Origin: Kordia sp. SMS9
Lineage (GTDB): Bacteria > Bacteroidota > Bacteroidia > Flavobacteriales > Flavobacteriaceae
DNA length: 64,000 nt
NCBI RefSeq assembly: GCF_003352465.1
Contig: NZ_CP031153.1
Coordinates: 1,044,465 to 1,108,464 of the forward strand
Direction: 5' to 3'
Both the position numbers and the translations under genes were made by a program. Shown here one piece after another: positions 18,801-26,352 of this stretch. Numbering within the stretch: the first letter of the stretch is position 1; each line of letters starts with the position of its first letter. The notes beneath the pieces were generated by a model. The model saw only the letters and a list, made by a program, of their open reading frames with translations, made no database searches and was not told where the DNA came from.

Positions 18801-19167
18801 AGAAATTTTTGCCACCGTGACCAATACGAATGGTTGTAAAAGTATTACCAACTTTTTTGTAGATCCTAATTGTTATACCACCGTAGTAGATATTACAAAC
18901 ATTTATTTTCCTGCATACTTTACACCAAACAACGATTTGACAAACGATATGTGGAATGTGGAAGGAATTTCAATAGCAGTACAGCAAACTTCCATCATGT
19001 ATATTTTTGATCGGTATGGAAAATTGCTCTTTTACTTTAGACCAGGACAAATAAATGGTTGGGACGGAACATACCGAGGAAGATTGATGCCAAGCAACGA
19101 CTATTGGTACAAATTTGAAATGGCAGATGGAAAAACCTTTTCGGGAAATTTTTCTTTAGTTCGATAA
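15880..19167 (+). CDS. T9SS type B secreted repeat protein (gliding/adhesin-like)
   Basis: A 1095-residue exported protein. After a signal-peptide-like N-terminus comes a region of about 300 residues with repeated short strands (a probable propeller-like head), then six tandem modules of about 93 residues (residues 348-900), then a C-terminal sorting domain. The end, with FPAYFTPNNDLTNDMWN, IYIFDRYGKLL and NGWDGTYRG, is the type B (gliding-motility-associated) domain recognised by type IX secretion. Each module has C-[ED]-[DN] followed by FNLTQVE-x-ELLQN, a SYH strand with DA, and QETIFVRVEN-x(4-6)-CFE. Such proteins are usually surface adhesins or biofilm factors. It begins the cassette between the macroglobulin and pbpC genes. 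Confidence 0.88.
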   Translation: MSKIKIGFIVVLGVLSFSGNPTHTISTSTSEEMMDPIAYVICDDDGFVDINLLDIETEVLENFGNGAIEEAVIISTSTGRIIQLNDLSGTITIDEICNLGNPLSDVAVDENEEIYATDFGSIFSVDGTNCTTSLLPNMGAIIPTNSLSFDTQGNLYFGGANNSIVYRYDSDEMSAPYVWHNFGSGAPSGDFVILGNRMYISWNIGSGVRLYEVTIDANFDYVSHVDLGTILPDTFGLASELGQLYGVTQSELYEIDLNSFTFTTIANNDFIFGSWFGAAGLHEAFNYEATSHISLTDANNNTNPLSSPWTNTQQGMQTIYVRVVNTITGVVEVVEVNITITNNIPDITMPSELAVCDDGTNSATFNLTDVETELLQNVTNAVTVTYHNSENDAETNSNPVNSNYTTTATQETIFVRVDNVNDDCFATSQFTISVNPSPVIVMPSEVVQCEVQDDGIVDLTQVETELLQNNTIAVATTYHTNLADATNGTNAVSENYQAFVGQETIFVRVESIANPECFETTEFILTLNENPVIVTPSDIVQCEDENNGFFNLTQVEAELLQNNTLSPVIISYYTSLADASIAVNPINSNYQIPPGQIPIFVRVENTVNAECFEIASFFIVRSGDLQLTPPSNITQCENNNIFDLTQVEAELLQNTSIAVTVSYHNNPSDAATGTNAVNTNYPLTSVGQETIFIRIENSANNNCFETSQFDIILNAIPQITTPSDLVQCPNENNGIFDLTQVEAALLANVTETVNVTHHPTEIDANDNLNALSTNFDPTTNQETVFVRVENTSSNCFDVTQFQVITIENIPITPPSNITRCEDENSLLFNLTQVETELLQNVTQNVVVSYHASAVDANTNTDALNTDYILTSTQATIYIRIEDTDTACVEITQFAIEILANPEVESLVNSPSARLLTDCYIDANTDGFFNLNDSYPLIISNASANYTVDFFLTEEDAEQEINTIDAIFYATNDIQEIFATVTNTNGCKSITNFFVDPNCYTTVVDITNIYFPAYFTPNNDLTNDMWNVEGISIAVQQTSIMYIFDRYGKLLFYFRPGQINGWDGTYRGRLMPSNDYWYKFEMADGKTFSGNFSLVR
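16921..18585 (+). repeat. Six tandem 93-residue modules in the T9SS protein
   Basis: Module starts are near 16921, 17202, 17481, 17761, 18040 and 18313, a period of roughly 273-281 nt. Each starts with a [MT]PS motif and a Cys, and ends with FVRVEN or similar followed by a Cys. Identity is high at a few fixed positions but the DNA is diverged, so these are old duplications, not recent ones. Confidence 0.8.
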
Positions 19168-19168
19168 T

Positions 19169-19483
19169 ATGAATTCAGATTTTACTCCATACTACGCCGT
19201 CATTTTTACCTCAACACAAACTGACATGTTAGAAGGGTATGTGGAAATGGCGCAACAAATGGAAGCATTAGCCAAACAACAAACTGGATTCATCGGTATT
19301 GACAGTGCTCGAAACGCTGTGGGGATTACCGTGAGTTATTGGGAAACTTTGGAAGCCATTCAACAATGGAAACAACATACAGATCATCTTATGGCACAAC
19401 AAAAAGGCATAAAAAAATGGTATGCGCATTACAATGTGAAAATCTGCAAAGTAGAACGTGAGTATGATTTTATAAAGAAATGA
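19169..19483 (+). CDS. Antibiotic biosynthesis monooxygenase (ABM) fold protein
   Basis: A 104-residue protein with the dimeric alpha/beta-barrel pattern of the ABM family: an N-terminal strand YYAVIFTS, helix, GFIGIDSARN strand, YWETLEAIQQWKQH helix, and a final strand. The W-x(5-8)-I-x-x-WK-x-H segment is typical. Family members range from quinone monooxygenases to heme-degrading IsdG proteins and many have no known substrate. Its ATG is one base after the stop of the secreted repeat protein, so it is translationally coupled to a surface protein, which is an odd pairing. No signal peptide is visible. Confidence 0.75.
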   Translation: MNSDFTPYYAVIFTSTQTDMLEGYVEMAQQMEALAKQQTGFIGIDSARNAVGITVSYWETLEAIQQWKQHTDHLMAQQKGIKKWYAHYNVKICKVEREYDFIKK

Positions 19484-19574
19484 TACGCTTATAAATAATT
19501 TTAAACGCTTATACAATAATTTTGAATATTTCATCTTTTTTCTTAACCTTCGTAAAAACAATTAAAACCGATTT

Positions 19575-20042
19575 ATGAACCAAAAACTATTTTTTTTAAT
19601 ATTATTATTTTTTACTTCATTGCTAGCTGCACAAGAAACTCCTGTTTCCGCAGCAAATGAAAGTACTGGAAGCAACGGAAGTGTTACCTATTCGGTAGGT
19701 TTGATTTCTGTGGAAACCATAGAAAGTACAGACGGAAGCGTAAGTCAAGGAATACAAATTCCGTTAGAAGTAACACAATTACTCAGTATTAATGATCCAC
19801 AGTTCAACAATGTGAATGTGCAGGTATTTCCAAATCCTACCACGGATATTGTGAAATTAAACGTTGGAAACCATCAAAATTTAAGTTTTCAAATGTATGA
19901 TATCAATGGAAAACTAATTCAAAAACAAACCAATATTTCTTCGCAACAGATTTCTTTGGGCGCTTTTAAAAGTGGTATCTATCTCTTGAAGGTTCTTCGA
20001 GCGAATACAGAAATTAAAACATTCAAAATTGTCAAAAAATAA
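19575..20042 (+). CDS. Small T9SS type A sorting-domain protein
   Basis: A 155-residue exported protein. The N-terminal segment MNQKLFFLILLFFTSLLAAQ is a signal peptide with cleavage after AAQ. The last 80 residues form a complete type A sorting domain: VFPNPTTDIVKLNV, FQMYDINGKLI, and SGIYLLKV, ending in KIVKK. That leaves only about 50 residues of passenger, rich in Ser, Gly and Thr with SVTYSVGLISVETI. Proteins of this build are often annotated only by the sorting domain. It is followed after 3 bp by the next secreted protein, so the two are co-transcribed. Confidence 0.85.
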   Translation: MNQKLFFLILLFFTSLLAAQETPVSAANESTGSNGSVTYSVGLISVETIESTDGSVSQGIQIPLEVTQLLSINDPQFNNVNVQVFPNPTTDIVKLNVGNHQNLSFQMYDINGKLIQKQTNISSQQISLGAFKSGIYLLKVLRANTEIKTFKIVKK

Positions 20043-20045
20043 CAA

Positions 20046-21155
20046 ATGAAAAAAACACTACTTTCACTCATAACCTTATTCATTACGATTTCTGCTTTTG
20101 CACAATCACCTGAATTGATCAATTACCAAGCTGTGGTAAGAAATGCGGAAGGAGACTTAATTTCGGAAACGAGTGTTGGACTTCGAATGAGTATTTTGCA
20201 AACAACTGCAACAGGAACTTCGGTATACACAGAAACCCATTCAGTAACGACAAACACCAGCGGATTGTTCGCAATTATGATTGGTGGCGGCACAAGTTCA
20301 GATGATTTTTCTGCGATTGACTGGAGTGCTGGACCGTATTTTATCAAAACGGAAACCGACATCACGGGCGGCACCAACTATACAACTGTTGGCACCAGTC
20401 AATTGTTAAGTGTTCCGTATGCGTTGTATGCAAAAAACGGCACAAAATTTACAGAAACTAATGAAGGTTTGGAATACGATGGTGGAAATATCACGCTCAC
20501 ACAACCTGGCGCCACCATTAAATTAACTTCACCAGACGGAACTGTGTACGAATTAGGCATCAATGACAACGGACAATTATCAGTACCAACCTCAAATGCG
20601 CCTTCCACTTCGCCTACCAACTTTTACTTGTACGGAAGTTTTAACAATTGGGATGCTTCCACAGCATTGCAATTTGGGAATAATATTGCTCCGTATTCTA
20701 ATTATATAGGTTTAAAATATTTTCAAGCGGGTGAAGAAATCAAGTTTTTAGCTGCTCAAAACGAAAGTATTGTGTTTGGAGGAGATGGATTCTCTAACGG
20801 TACGTTAATTGAAAATGGAAACGCTATTACCATTCCTAGTAATGGTTTGTATCGAATTAGGATTTACTTTACGGGGAATCATTTTGATTACATAATAGAA
20901 TCAATAAATATTACATTCAATTCAGATTCCTTATCGTATGGCACAGATGGTTCTGGAGAATTTTTCTTCTTTCTATTTCTTCCAGCAAATGACGTGCAAA
21001 ACAGTGTCAATATTGGAGGTTTTTTTTACGGAGATAACTTAAATGATCAATCTTTAGACGTAAATGGCCCTGCTATTTTTGGCCCTGCTGCTGCATTTGC
21101 ACTAAAAGTCGTCGTAAACTTCAATGCGTCTATGCTTTACGAATTTCTCTTTTGA
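20046..21155 (+). CDS. Secreted protein with SPELINYQAV N-domain
   Basis: A 369-residue protein with signal peptide MKKTLLSLITLFITISAFAQ. Residues 21-135 form a module (SPELINYQAVVRNAEGDLI, then VGLRMSILQ, FSAIDWSAGPYFIKTETDI, TSQLLSVPYALYAK) that is common at the N-terminus of secreted Bacteroidota proteins and is shared at high identity with the following gene. The C-terminal part differs: it contains a SusF/SusE-like segment FYLYGSFNNWDAS and then beta strands, suggesting glycan binding. I see no type A or B sorting domain at its end. Function unknown; role in surface binding inferred. Confidence 0.75.
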   Translation: MKKTLLSLITLFITISAFAQSPELINYQAVVRNAEGDLISETSVGLRMSILQTTATGTSVYTETHSVTTNTSGLFAIMIGGGTSSDDFSAIDWSAGPYFIKTETDITGGTNYTTVGTSQLLSVPYALYAKNGTKFTETNEGLEYDGGNITLTQPGATIKLTSPDGTVYELGINDNGQLSVPTSNAPSTSPTNFYLYGSFNNWDASTALQFGNNIAPYSNYIGLKYFQAGEEIKFLAAQNESIVFGGDGFSNGTLIENGNAITIPSNGLYRIRIYFTGNHFDYIIESINITFNSDSLSYGTDGSGEFFFFLFLPANDVQNSVNIGGFFYGDNLNDQSLDVNGPAIFGPAAAFALKVVVNFNASMLYEFLF

Positions 21156-21230
21156 CGGCAATATTTTCATGACGAATCAACACATAAACTAACATTAATT
21201 TAATAAGTAGTATTTAGAACCAAGTTAAAA

Positions 21231-22337
21231 ATGAAAAAAACAATATTTACACTTCTTACTTTTTTGGTCACCTTAACCACATTCGCGCAAGCGCCAGAAT
21301 TAGTAAACTACCAAGCTATCATTAGAAACTCAGATGGAAACCTTGTGCAAGATTCCAATATTGGCATGCGCGTTAGTATTTTACAAACAAATGCCACAGG
21401 AACAGCCGTGTACACCGAAACACATACAGTGTCTACCAATACCAACGGATTGGTGACAATTATGATCGGTGGCGGAACATCTTCGGACGACTTCTCAGCC
21501 ATTGATTGGAGCACAGGACCGTATTTTATAAAAACGGAAACCGACATTGCTGGCGGCACCAATTATACCATCACAGGAACAAGTCAGTTGTTAAGTGTTC
21601 CGTATGCGTTGTATGCAAAAACAGCGGGAAGTGTTTCAGGCGGTGGCAGTAGTAATCAATCTGCAACTCAAAATCCACTCAACTTAAACAACAACACAAG
21701 TTTTGCATTCAAATCATCTGATGAAAATAAAATATATGCATGGAGCAACCAAGGAAGTTGGTCGTTTGTAAGCTATACAAATACAGCGTATGGAGCAGGA
21801 AGTTTAATTGCTTCCAACGGTAACTTTGCCTTTAAAGCAAGTGACGATAATAAAATGTATGCATGGAGTTTTGTAACGTACAACTGGACAAGTGTAGATT
21901 ATACAAACACCGCTTACGGCGCAGGTTCAATTACAGCTTCCAAAGGAAATTTTATTTTTAAAGGAAGTGATGATAATAAGTATTTTGTTTGGAATGGAAA
22001 AACAGGTGTTTGGTCTTCAATTTCTTATGTAAATACAGCATACGGACCTAATAGCTTAACTGCTTCTGAAGGAAACTTTGCATTTAAATCAAGTGATGAA
22101 AATAAAATTTATGCTTGGAGCGCACATACAGGAACATGGTCGTCCGTAAGTTATACAAATACAGCGTACGGAGCTAGTTCAATAACTGCATCTAACGGAA
22201 ACTTTATTTTTAAAGCACGCGACGATAATATGTATTATGTATGGAATGCAGAAGATGGTGTATGGACAGGAACTAGCTATCCAAACACAGCTTATGGAGC
22301 AGGAAACATCGTTGTTTCTCCTCATAACGAAAACTAA
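21231..22337 (+). CDS. Secreted protein: shared N-domain plus five 41-residue repeats
   Basis: A 368-residue paralogue of the previous gene over its first 135 residues (APELVNYQAIIRNSDGNLV, FSAIDWSTGPYFIKTETDI, TSQLLSVPYALYAK). The C-terminal half is quite different: a Ser/Gly/Gln linker and then five tandem repeats of about 41 residues with F-[AI]-FK-x-[SR]-D-[ED]-N, YxW and YxNTAYG. The repeats look like blades of a small propeller. No sorting domain is visible at the end. The gene ends 8 bp before pbpC, so it is probably co-transcribed with it. Confidence 0.75.
   Translation: MKKTIFTLLTFLVTLTTFAQAPELVNYQAIIRNSDGNLVQDSNIGMRVSILQTNATGTAVYTETHTVSTNTNGLVTIMIGGGTSSDDFSAIDWSTGPYFIKTETDIAGGTNYTITGTSQLLSVPYALYAKTAGSVSGGGSSNQSATQNPLNLNNNTSFAFKSSDENKIYAWSNQGSWSFVSYTNTAYGAGSLIASNGNFAFKASDDNKMYAWSFVTYNWTSVDYTNTAYGAGSITASKGNFIFKGSDDNKYFVWNGKTGVWSSISYVNTAYGPNSLTASEGNFAFKSSDENKIYAWSAHTGTWSSVSYTNTAYGASSITASNGNFIFKARDDNMYYVWNAEDGVWTGTSYPNTAYGAGNIVVSPHNEN
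21702..22325 (+). repeat. Five tandem repeats of about 41 residues
   Basis: The repeats start with FAFK, FAFK, FIFK, FAFK and FIFK. Repeats 1, 2 and 4 share FAFK-x-SD and YAWS; repeats 3 and 5 share FIFK and VWN-x(3)-GVW. All end in NTAYG followed by S, [LI] and AS. The mixed pattern suggests duplication of a two-repeat unit during expansion. Confidence 0.75.
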
Positions 22338-22345
22338 TATCAAAA

Positions 22346-24700
22346 ATGATCGCCAGAATAATCAAAAAGATTCAAAACAATAAAATCAAAACGATTATTC
22401 TGGTTATTCTATTAATTGCGTATTATTTCTGTTTGCCAGAAACCTTATTCAACACGCCAACTTCTACCGTTATTGAAAGTCGTGAAGGGAATTTGCTTGG
22501 CGCGAAAATAGCCGATGATGGACAATGGCGATTTCCTCCATTAGATTCGATTCCCGAAAAATTCAAAACCTGTATCATACAGTTTGAAGATGCTTACTTT
22601 TACAGTCACCCAGGCTTCAATCCTGTTTCCATAGCAAAAGCCTTGTGGCAAAACCTAACTTCGGGCGAAGTACAACGCGGCGGAAGTACACTTACACAAC
22701 AAGTTATACGCTTATCGCGAAAAGGGCAAAAACGTACTTATTTTGAAAAAGGCAAAGAAATCATACTCGCTACACGATTAGAATTTCGCTATTCGAAAGA
22801 TGAAATTTTAAAACTCTACGCATCGCACGCGCCTTTTGGTGGAAATGTGGTCGGACTCGATGCCGCAGCTTGGCGTTATTTTGGCAGAAGACCGCAAGAA
22901 TTATCGTGGGCAGAAAGTGCAACGCTTGCCGTATTGCCCAATGCACCAAGTTTAATTTATCCTGGAAAGAATCAAATTCGTTTAAAAAATAAACGCGATC
23001 GACTCTTAAAAAAGCTACTCAATGAAGAGCTTATTGATCAACTCACCTATGAATTAGCCATTGAAGAGCCATTGCCACAAAAACCATACAAACTGCCACA
23101 AACTGCCAAACATTTACTAGACAAAGTTGCAGAAATACACAAAGGAAAACGTGTACAAACGTCCGTTGAATCCTACTTACAACAAGAAGCTAACGTCATT
23201 GTAGCCAAACATTACAGTGAACTTCAACAAAATCAAATTTACAATGCTGCCGTGTTGGTATTGGATGTAAAAACACGAAAAGTATTAGCGTATGTAGGAA
23301 ACACGCCTACGGACAAAGCCCATCAAAAAGATGTCAATATTGTTCACAAACCGCGAAGTACAGGAAGCATTATGAAGCCTTTTTTGTACACCGCCATTTT
23401 AGATGCGGGCGATTTGCTTCCAAACACGTTGGTGGTCGATGTGCCCACACAAATTGGGAATTACAATCCGAAAAACTTTAAAGAAACCTATGATGGCGCT
23501 GTGACTGCCAAACGTGCATTATCGCGTTCGTTGAATGTTCCTGCGGTTCGGATGTTGCAACAATTCGGACTGGATAAATTTCATTATTACCTGCAAAAAC
23601 TAGAATTAAAAGATATATCGTATCCTGCCGATCATTACGGACTTTCGTTGATACTTGGTGGTGCCGAAAGCAATTTGTGGGACTTGTGTAAAACCTATGC
23701 AGCATTTTCATCCACTTTGACACATTTTGGTGAAAATTCGAGTCAATACTTTACCAATGAATTTTGCGAACCTTCTTTTTTGTGGGATGAAACCATTGAT
23801 TTTGGATCGCTTACCGCGGAAAAAACCATCTTTGATGCAGGATCAATATATAAAACGTATGAATCTTTAAAAGAAGTAAATCGCCCAGAAGGGGAAGAAA
23901 ACTGGGAGTTTTTCGATTCTAGCAAACAAATTGCTTGGAAAACGGGGACGAGTTTTGGTTTTCGTGATGCATGGGCAATTGGTACAACCAAAGATTATGT
24001 GGTGGGCGTTTGGGTTGGAAACGCTGACGGCGAAGGTCGCCCCGGATTGATTGGAACAGTTGCCGCCGCTCCGATTTTATTTGATGTGTTTGATATGCTA
24101 CCCAAAAGTGAATGGTTTCCTGTTCCGTATGACGAACTCCAAGAAGTGGAAATTTGCTCCAAAAGTGGGTATCGCGCTTCTGATTTGTGTGAAGAAAAGC
24201 AGTTGCAGTTTATTCCGATCAGTGGACTGAAAACAAAGCCTTGTCCGTATCATGTTTTAGTGCATTTGGATTTGGACGAACGCTATCAAGTCAATTCGTC
24301 TTGTCAGCCACTGAATCAAATGGTGCATAAAAGTTGGTTTGTGTTGCCACCTTTGATGGAATATTACTATCAGAATAAAAATCCGTTGTACAAAACTTTG
24401 CCACCATTTCGAAAAGATTGTACGGCGGAGTTTCAAAAACAGCTAGATTTTTTGTATCCGGAAGAAGCGACAAAAGTGTTTTTACCAAAAGATTTTGATG
24501 GCAACACCAATGGCGTCATTGTACGTTTGGCGCATTCCATTCCCGATACTAAAATATTTTGGTATTTAGATGAAACCTTCTTGGGAACTACCGAAACCAT
24601 TCACGAAATGGAAATCAAACCTGAAACAGGCATTCACAAAATTACGGTGGTGGATGCGTTGGGTAATGAAGCCACACGCACGATTGAGGTTCAAGAATAA
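22346..24700 (+). CDS. pbpC: Penicillin-binding protein 1C
   Basis: A 784-residue bifunctional peptidoglycan synthase. One N-terminal membrane helix (about residues 14-32) precedes a GT51 transglycosylase domain with catalytic E81 in FEDAYFYSHPG and the RGGSTLTQQ motif. The transpeptidase domain has S341-x-x-K344 in STGSIMKP and KTGTS at K532. The last 90 residues resemble the BiPBP_C domain typical of PBP1C. The protein polymerises and crosslinks glycan strands in the periplasm and usually functions together with alpha-2-macroglobulin, encoded upstream. An insertion sequence begins at the base after its stop codon. Confidence 0.95.
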   Translation: MIARIIKKIQNNKIKTIILVILLIAYYFCLPETLFNTPTSTVIESREGNLLGAKIADDGQWRFPPLDSIPEKFKTCIIQFEDAYFYSHPGFNPVSIAKALWQNLTSGEVQRGGSTLTQQVIRLSRKGQKRTYFEKGKEIILATRLEFRYSKDEILKLYASHAPFGGNVVGLDAAAWRYFGRRPQELSWAESATLAVLPNAPSLIYPGKNQIRLKNKRDRLLKKLLNEELIDQLTYELAIEEPLPQKPYKLPQTAKHLLDKVAEIHKGKRVQTSVESYLQQEANVIVAKHYSELQQNQIYNAAVLVLDVKTRKVLAYVGNTPTDKAHQKDVNIVHKPRSTGSIMKPFLYTAILDAGDLLPNTLVVDVPTQIGNYNPKNFKETYDGAVTAKRALSRSLNVPAVRMLQQFGLDKFHYYLQKLELKDISYPADHYGLSLILGGAESNLWDLCKTYAAFSSTLTHFGENSSQYFTNEFCEPSFLWDETIDFGSLTAEKTIFDAGSIYKTYESLKEVNRPEGEENWEFFDSSKQIAWKTGTSFGFRDAWAIGTTKDYVVGVWVGNADGEGRPGLIGTVAAAPILFDVFDMLPKSEWFPVPYDELQEVEICSKSGYRASDLCEEKQLQFIPISGLKTKPCPYHVLVHLDLDERYQVNSSCQPLNQMVHKSWFVLPPLMEYYYQNKNPLYKTLPPFRKDCTAEFQKQLDFLYPEEATKVFLPKDFDGNTNGVIVRLAHSIPDTKIFWYLDETFLGTTETIHEMEIKPETGIHKITVVDALGNEATRTIEVQE

Positions 24701-24720
24701 AAAGGCGCATTCAGAAAATA
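24701..24720 (+). repeat. Left terminal inverted repeat of the IS
   Basis: The 20-bp arm beginning AAAGGCGCATTC is the exact reverse complement of 26333-26352. Identity stops at position 24721 on the inside and 24700 on the outside, which defines the IS boundary. Confidence 0.85.
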
Positions 24721-24721
24721 G

Positions 24722-24818
24722 CTCACTTAAAGCTAACAAGAACATAAAAATCCAAGATTTGATCTATTTCAGTTCTTGGATTTTTATTTTGGACTGTTTT
24801 TATGTTCTTTTTAGTGAG
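24722..24818 (+). terminator. Nested hairpin/terminator inside the IS left end
   Basis: The core AAAAATCCAAGA (24746-24757) pairs perfectly with TCTTGGATTTTT (24774-24785). AAGAACATAAAAA (24738-24750) can alternatively pair with TTTTTATGTTCTT (24796-24808), and CTCACT (24722-24727) with AGTGAG (24813-24818). It can stop transcription from pbpC into the IS, and of the transposase on the other strand. Confidence 0.7.
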
Positions 24819-24874
24819 TTTTGTTAACGATAAGACATACCTATTCCATTGTTTTAGTAAGCTATTTTAAAATT

Positions 24875-26224
24875 TTATGCTGCTATTTGTTGCTTTTTGT
24901 AGATTCTTCTTCCGATTTCTAAGGCATTAGCGGTATGTATACCAAAGAATATCCACAAGGTTTCTGTAAGCTTTGTTTTTGCTTTTATTTTTTTGAGATG
25001 ATAATACTCTTTCTCCTTGCCAAAGCTACCTTCTAATCGCGTAGCTCTTTCTTTTGTGATTAAGCTCTTTAATTTTTTCTCTTGCTTGTAGTCTTTAGGA
25101 GGCCTTCCTTTTCTTTTGAAGTCGGTTTTAATCTTGTGCTTTGTGACAAAGTTTCTATTCTTGTTTGTGGCATATATAGCATCTGCTCCAATGATCTTGG
25201 TTTTTCTATGGGTAAGATCTTGTGCTTTATAGATCGTAGCTTGCAGTCGCGTTCCCTCATTGAAGGCATGAAAACTTAGGTGTTCTATAAAGCTAATTCC
25301 ATCGATTTGTAGTTTGTTAACTTTGGCTCCGAACTCTACGGGTTTGATTTCTTTTCCTCGAACGATAGGTCGTAAGTAGTCCTTTGCAATACTTACAATA
25401 CGGTCTTTAATCTTATTACCTGTTCTGAAGTGATATTCTTGTTGAGAGTAAACTTTTTTGATGGTGGCTACTCTGCGATAGTATTGTACACTTGCTTGCA
25501 AGTTGTACTTTTTACGTAAGTGAGCTTCAAAGTCGATAAACTTCTTTAATAACCCTAAAAGTGAACGTGTTAGTGATTTTCGTTTTGACTTGGTCTTGCG
25601 ACGCATCTTGCTAAAGCCATGATAACGTAGTTTCCATTTCAAGTATTTACTGCGTATCATTTTTACCCCTACTACTTTAGCATTTTTGCGGAGTTGATTG
25701 TACATCCAATGAACAGCTTCCCATAGTAGCTTTTGATTGGTAGGATATCGCAGTTCACTCTCATAACAAGTAGCATCCACAGTGACTTGATCAGGATTCT
25801 CTATATAACCAGACCAGTTTACGTATAGACACTTTTCCAAGACTTCAATATCCAAACAGCCCGCTAACTCACATCGTATTTGACTCACGATTTTAGAATT
25901 TGTCAACCGATTAAAACCTAAAGAAATGTCACAAAAAAACTGATAGTCAACATTACTGTTAAGTTGTTCTAAAAGACGTTTATCGCTACAACAAGCATAA
26001 TGTTTTAAAAACATTAAAGCTAGACGACCTTTAGGACTGAAAAGCATATTCCTACCTAGTTTGTGTTCCTTAATATTAAAAGTGGCTACCAAATCGTCCC
26101 AAGGAATGGCTGTATAAATCTTACCTAAATCACTTTGCAAAAAACGCTCATAAAACAGCGTGTAATTTTCAGATATCGAAAAAAGAGATAAACGGGTTTG
26201 TAAATCAGAAATTCTTTGTATTTT
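24875..26224 (-). CDS. IS1182-like DDE transposase
   Basis: The preferred start is the ATG at 26224 (449 residues); an in-frame ATG at 26272 lies inside a terminator-like hairpin and is less likely. The N-terminal half has the DUF772-like layout (PWDDLVATF, FSPKGRLALMFLKHYACCSDKRLLEQL, YQFFCD). DDE residues are seen in QVTVDATCYES, KIIGADAIYAT and TRLEGSFGKEKEYY. A strongly basic linker (FSKMRRKTKSKRKS) separates the first D from the rest. There is no frameshift or internal stop, so the element may still be active. Confidence 0.9.
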   Translation of the reverse strand, partial: KIQRISDLQTRLSLFSISENYTLFYERFLQSDLGKIYTAIPWDDLVATFNIKEHKLGRNMLFSPKGRLALMFLKHYACCSDKRLLEQLNSNVDYQFFCDISLGFNRLTNSKIVSQIRCELAGCLDIEVLEKCLYVNWSGYIENPDQVTVDATCYESELRYPTNQKLLWEAVHWMYNQLRKNAKVVGVKMIRSKYLKWKLRYHGFSKMRRKTKSKRKSLTRSLLGLLKKFIDFEAHLRKKYNLQASVQYYRRVATIKKVYSQQEYHFRTGNKIKDRIVSIAKDYLRPIVRGKEIKPVEFGAKVNKLQIDGISFIEHLSFHAFNEGTRLQATIYKAQDLTHRKTKIIGADAIYATNKNRNFVTKHKIKTDFKRKGRPPKDYKQEKKLKSLITKERATRLEGSFGKEKEYYHLKKIKAKTKLTETLWIFFGIHTANALEIGRRIYKKQQIAA

Positions 26225-26242
26225 CATGGCTAGAGAAAAAAG

Positions 26243-26284
26243 AAAACCCCGTTTTTGAACCATATCGGTCATTTTCGGGGTTTT
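26243..26284 (-). terminator. Anti-readthrough hairpin before the transposase start
   Basis: On the minus strand AAAACCCCG (26284-26276) pairs with CGGGGTTTT (26251-26243), followed by CTTTTTTCTC. It sits between the right end of the IS and the transposase ATG at 26224, so it would terminate transcription entering from the peptide gene promoter. Confidence 0.7.
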
Positions 26285-26332
26285 ATGTTTCTTTAATTTA
26301 CAAAGAAATATTAGTATTTAAAAGGCTTTACG

Positions 26333-26352
26333 TATTTTCTGAATGCGCCTTT
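26333..26352 (-). repeat. Right terminal inverted repeat of the IS
   Basis: The 20-bp arm ends GAATGCGCCTTT and is the exact reverse complement of 24701-24720. Its outermost two bases form part of the stop codon of the adjacent peptide gene. Confidence 0.85.

Larger units (their letters stand above)
24701..26352 (-). mobile_element. Complete insertion sequence, IS1182-like (about 1.65 kb)
   Basis: A single transposase gene is enclosed by perfect 20-bp inverted repeats: 24701-24720 (AAAGGCGCATTC...) and 26333-26352 (...GAATGCGCCTTT). Both ends carry a strong hairpin just inside the repeat. The left end abuts the TAA stop of pbpC; the right end supplies the last two bases of the stop codon of a small peptide gene. 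A 2-bp AA duplication (24699-24700 and 26353-26354) is possible but too short to prove. The assignment to IS1182 rests on the DUF772-like N-terminus and DDE layout of the transposase. Only one copy is in this window. Confidence 0.85.

Noticed and set aside
24691..24710. A longer target-site duplication of the IS
   Set aside because: Flanking bases agree only for AA (24699-24700 and 26353-26354), which is within chance.
26224..26272. Upstream ATG (26272) as the start of the transposase
   Set aside because: It lies in the loop of a perfect hairpin; the ATG at 26224 leads directly into the recognisable N-terminus.
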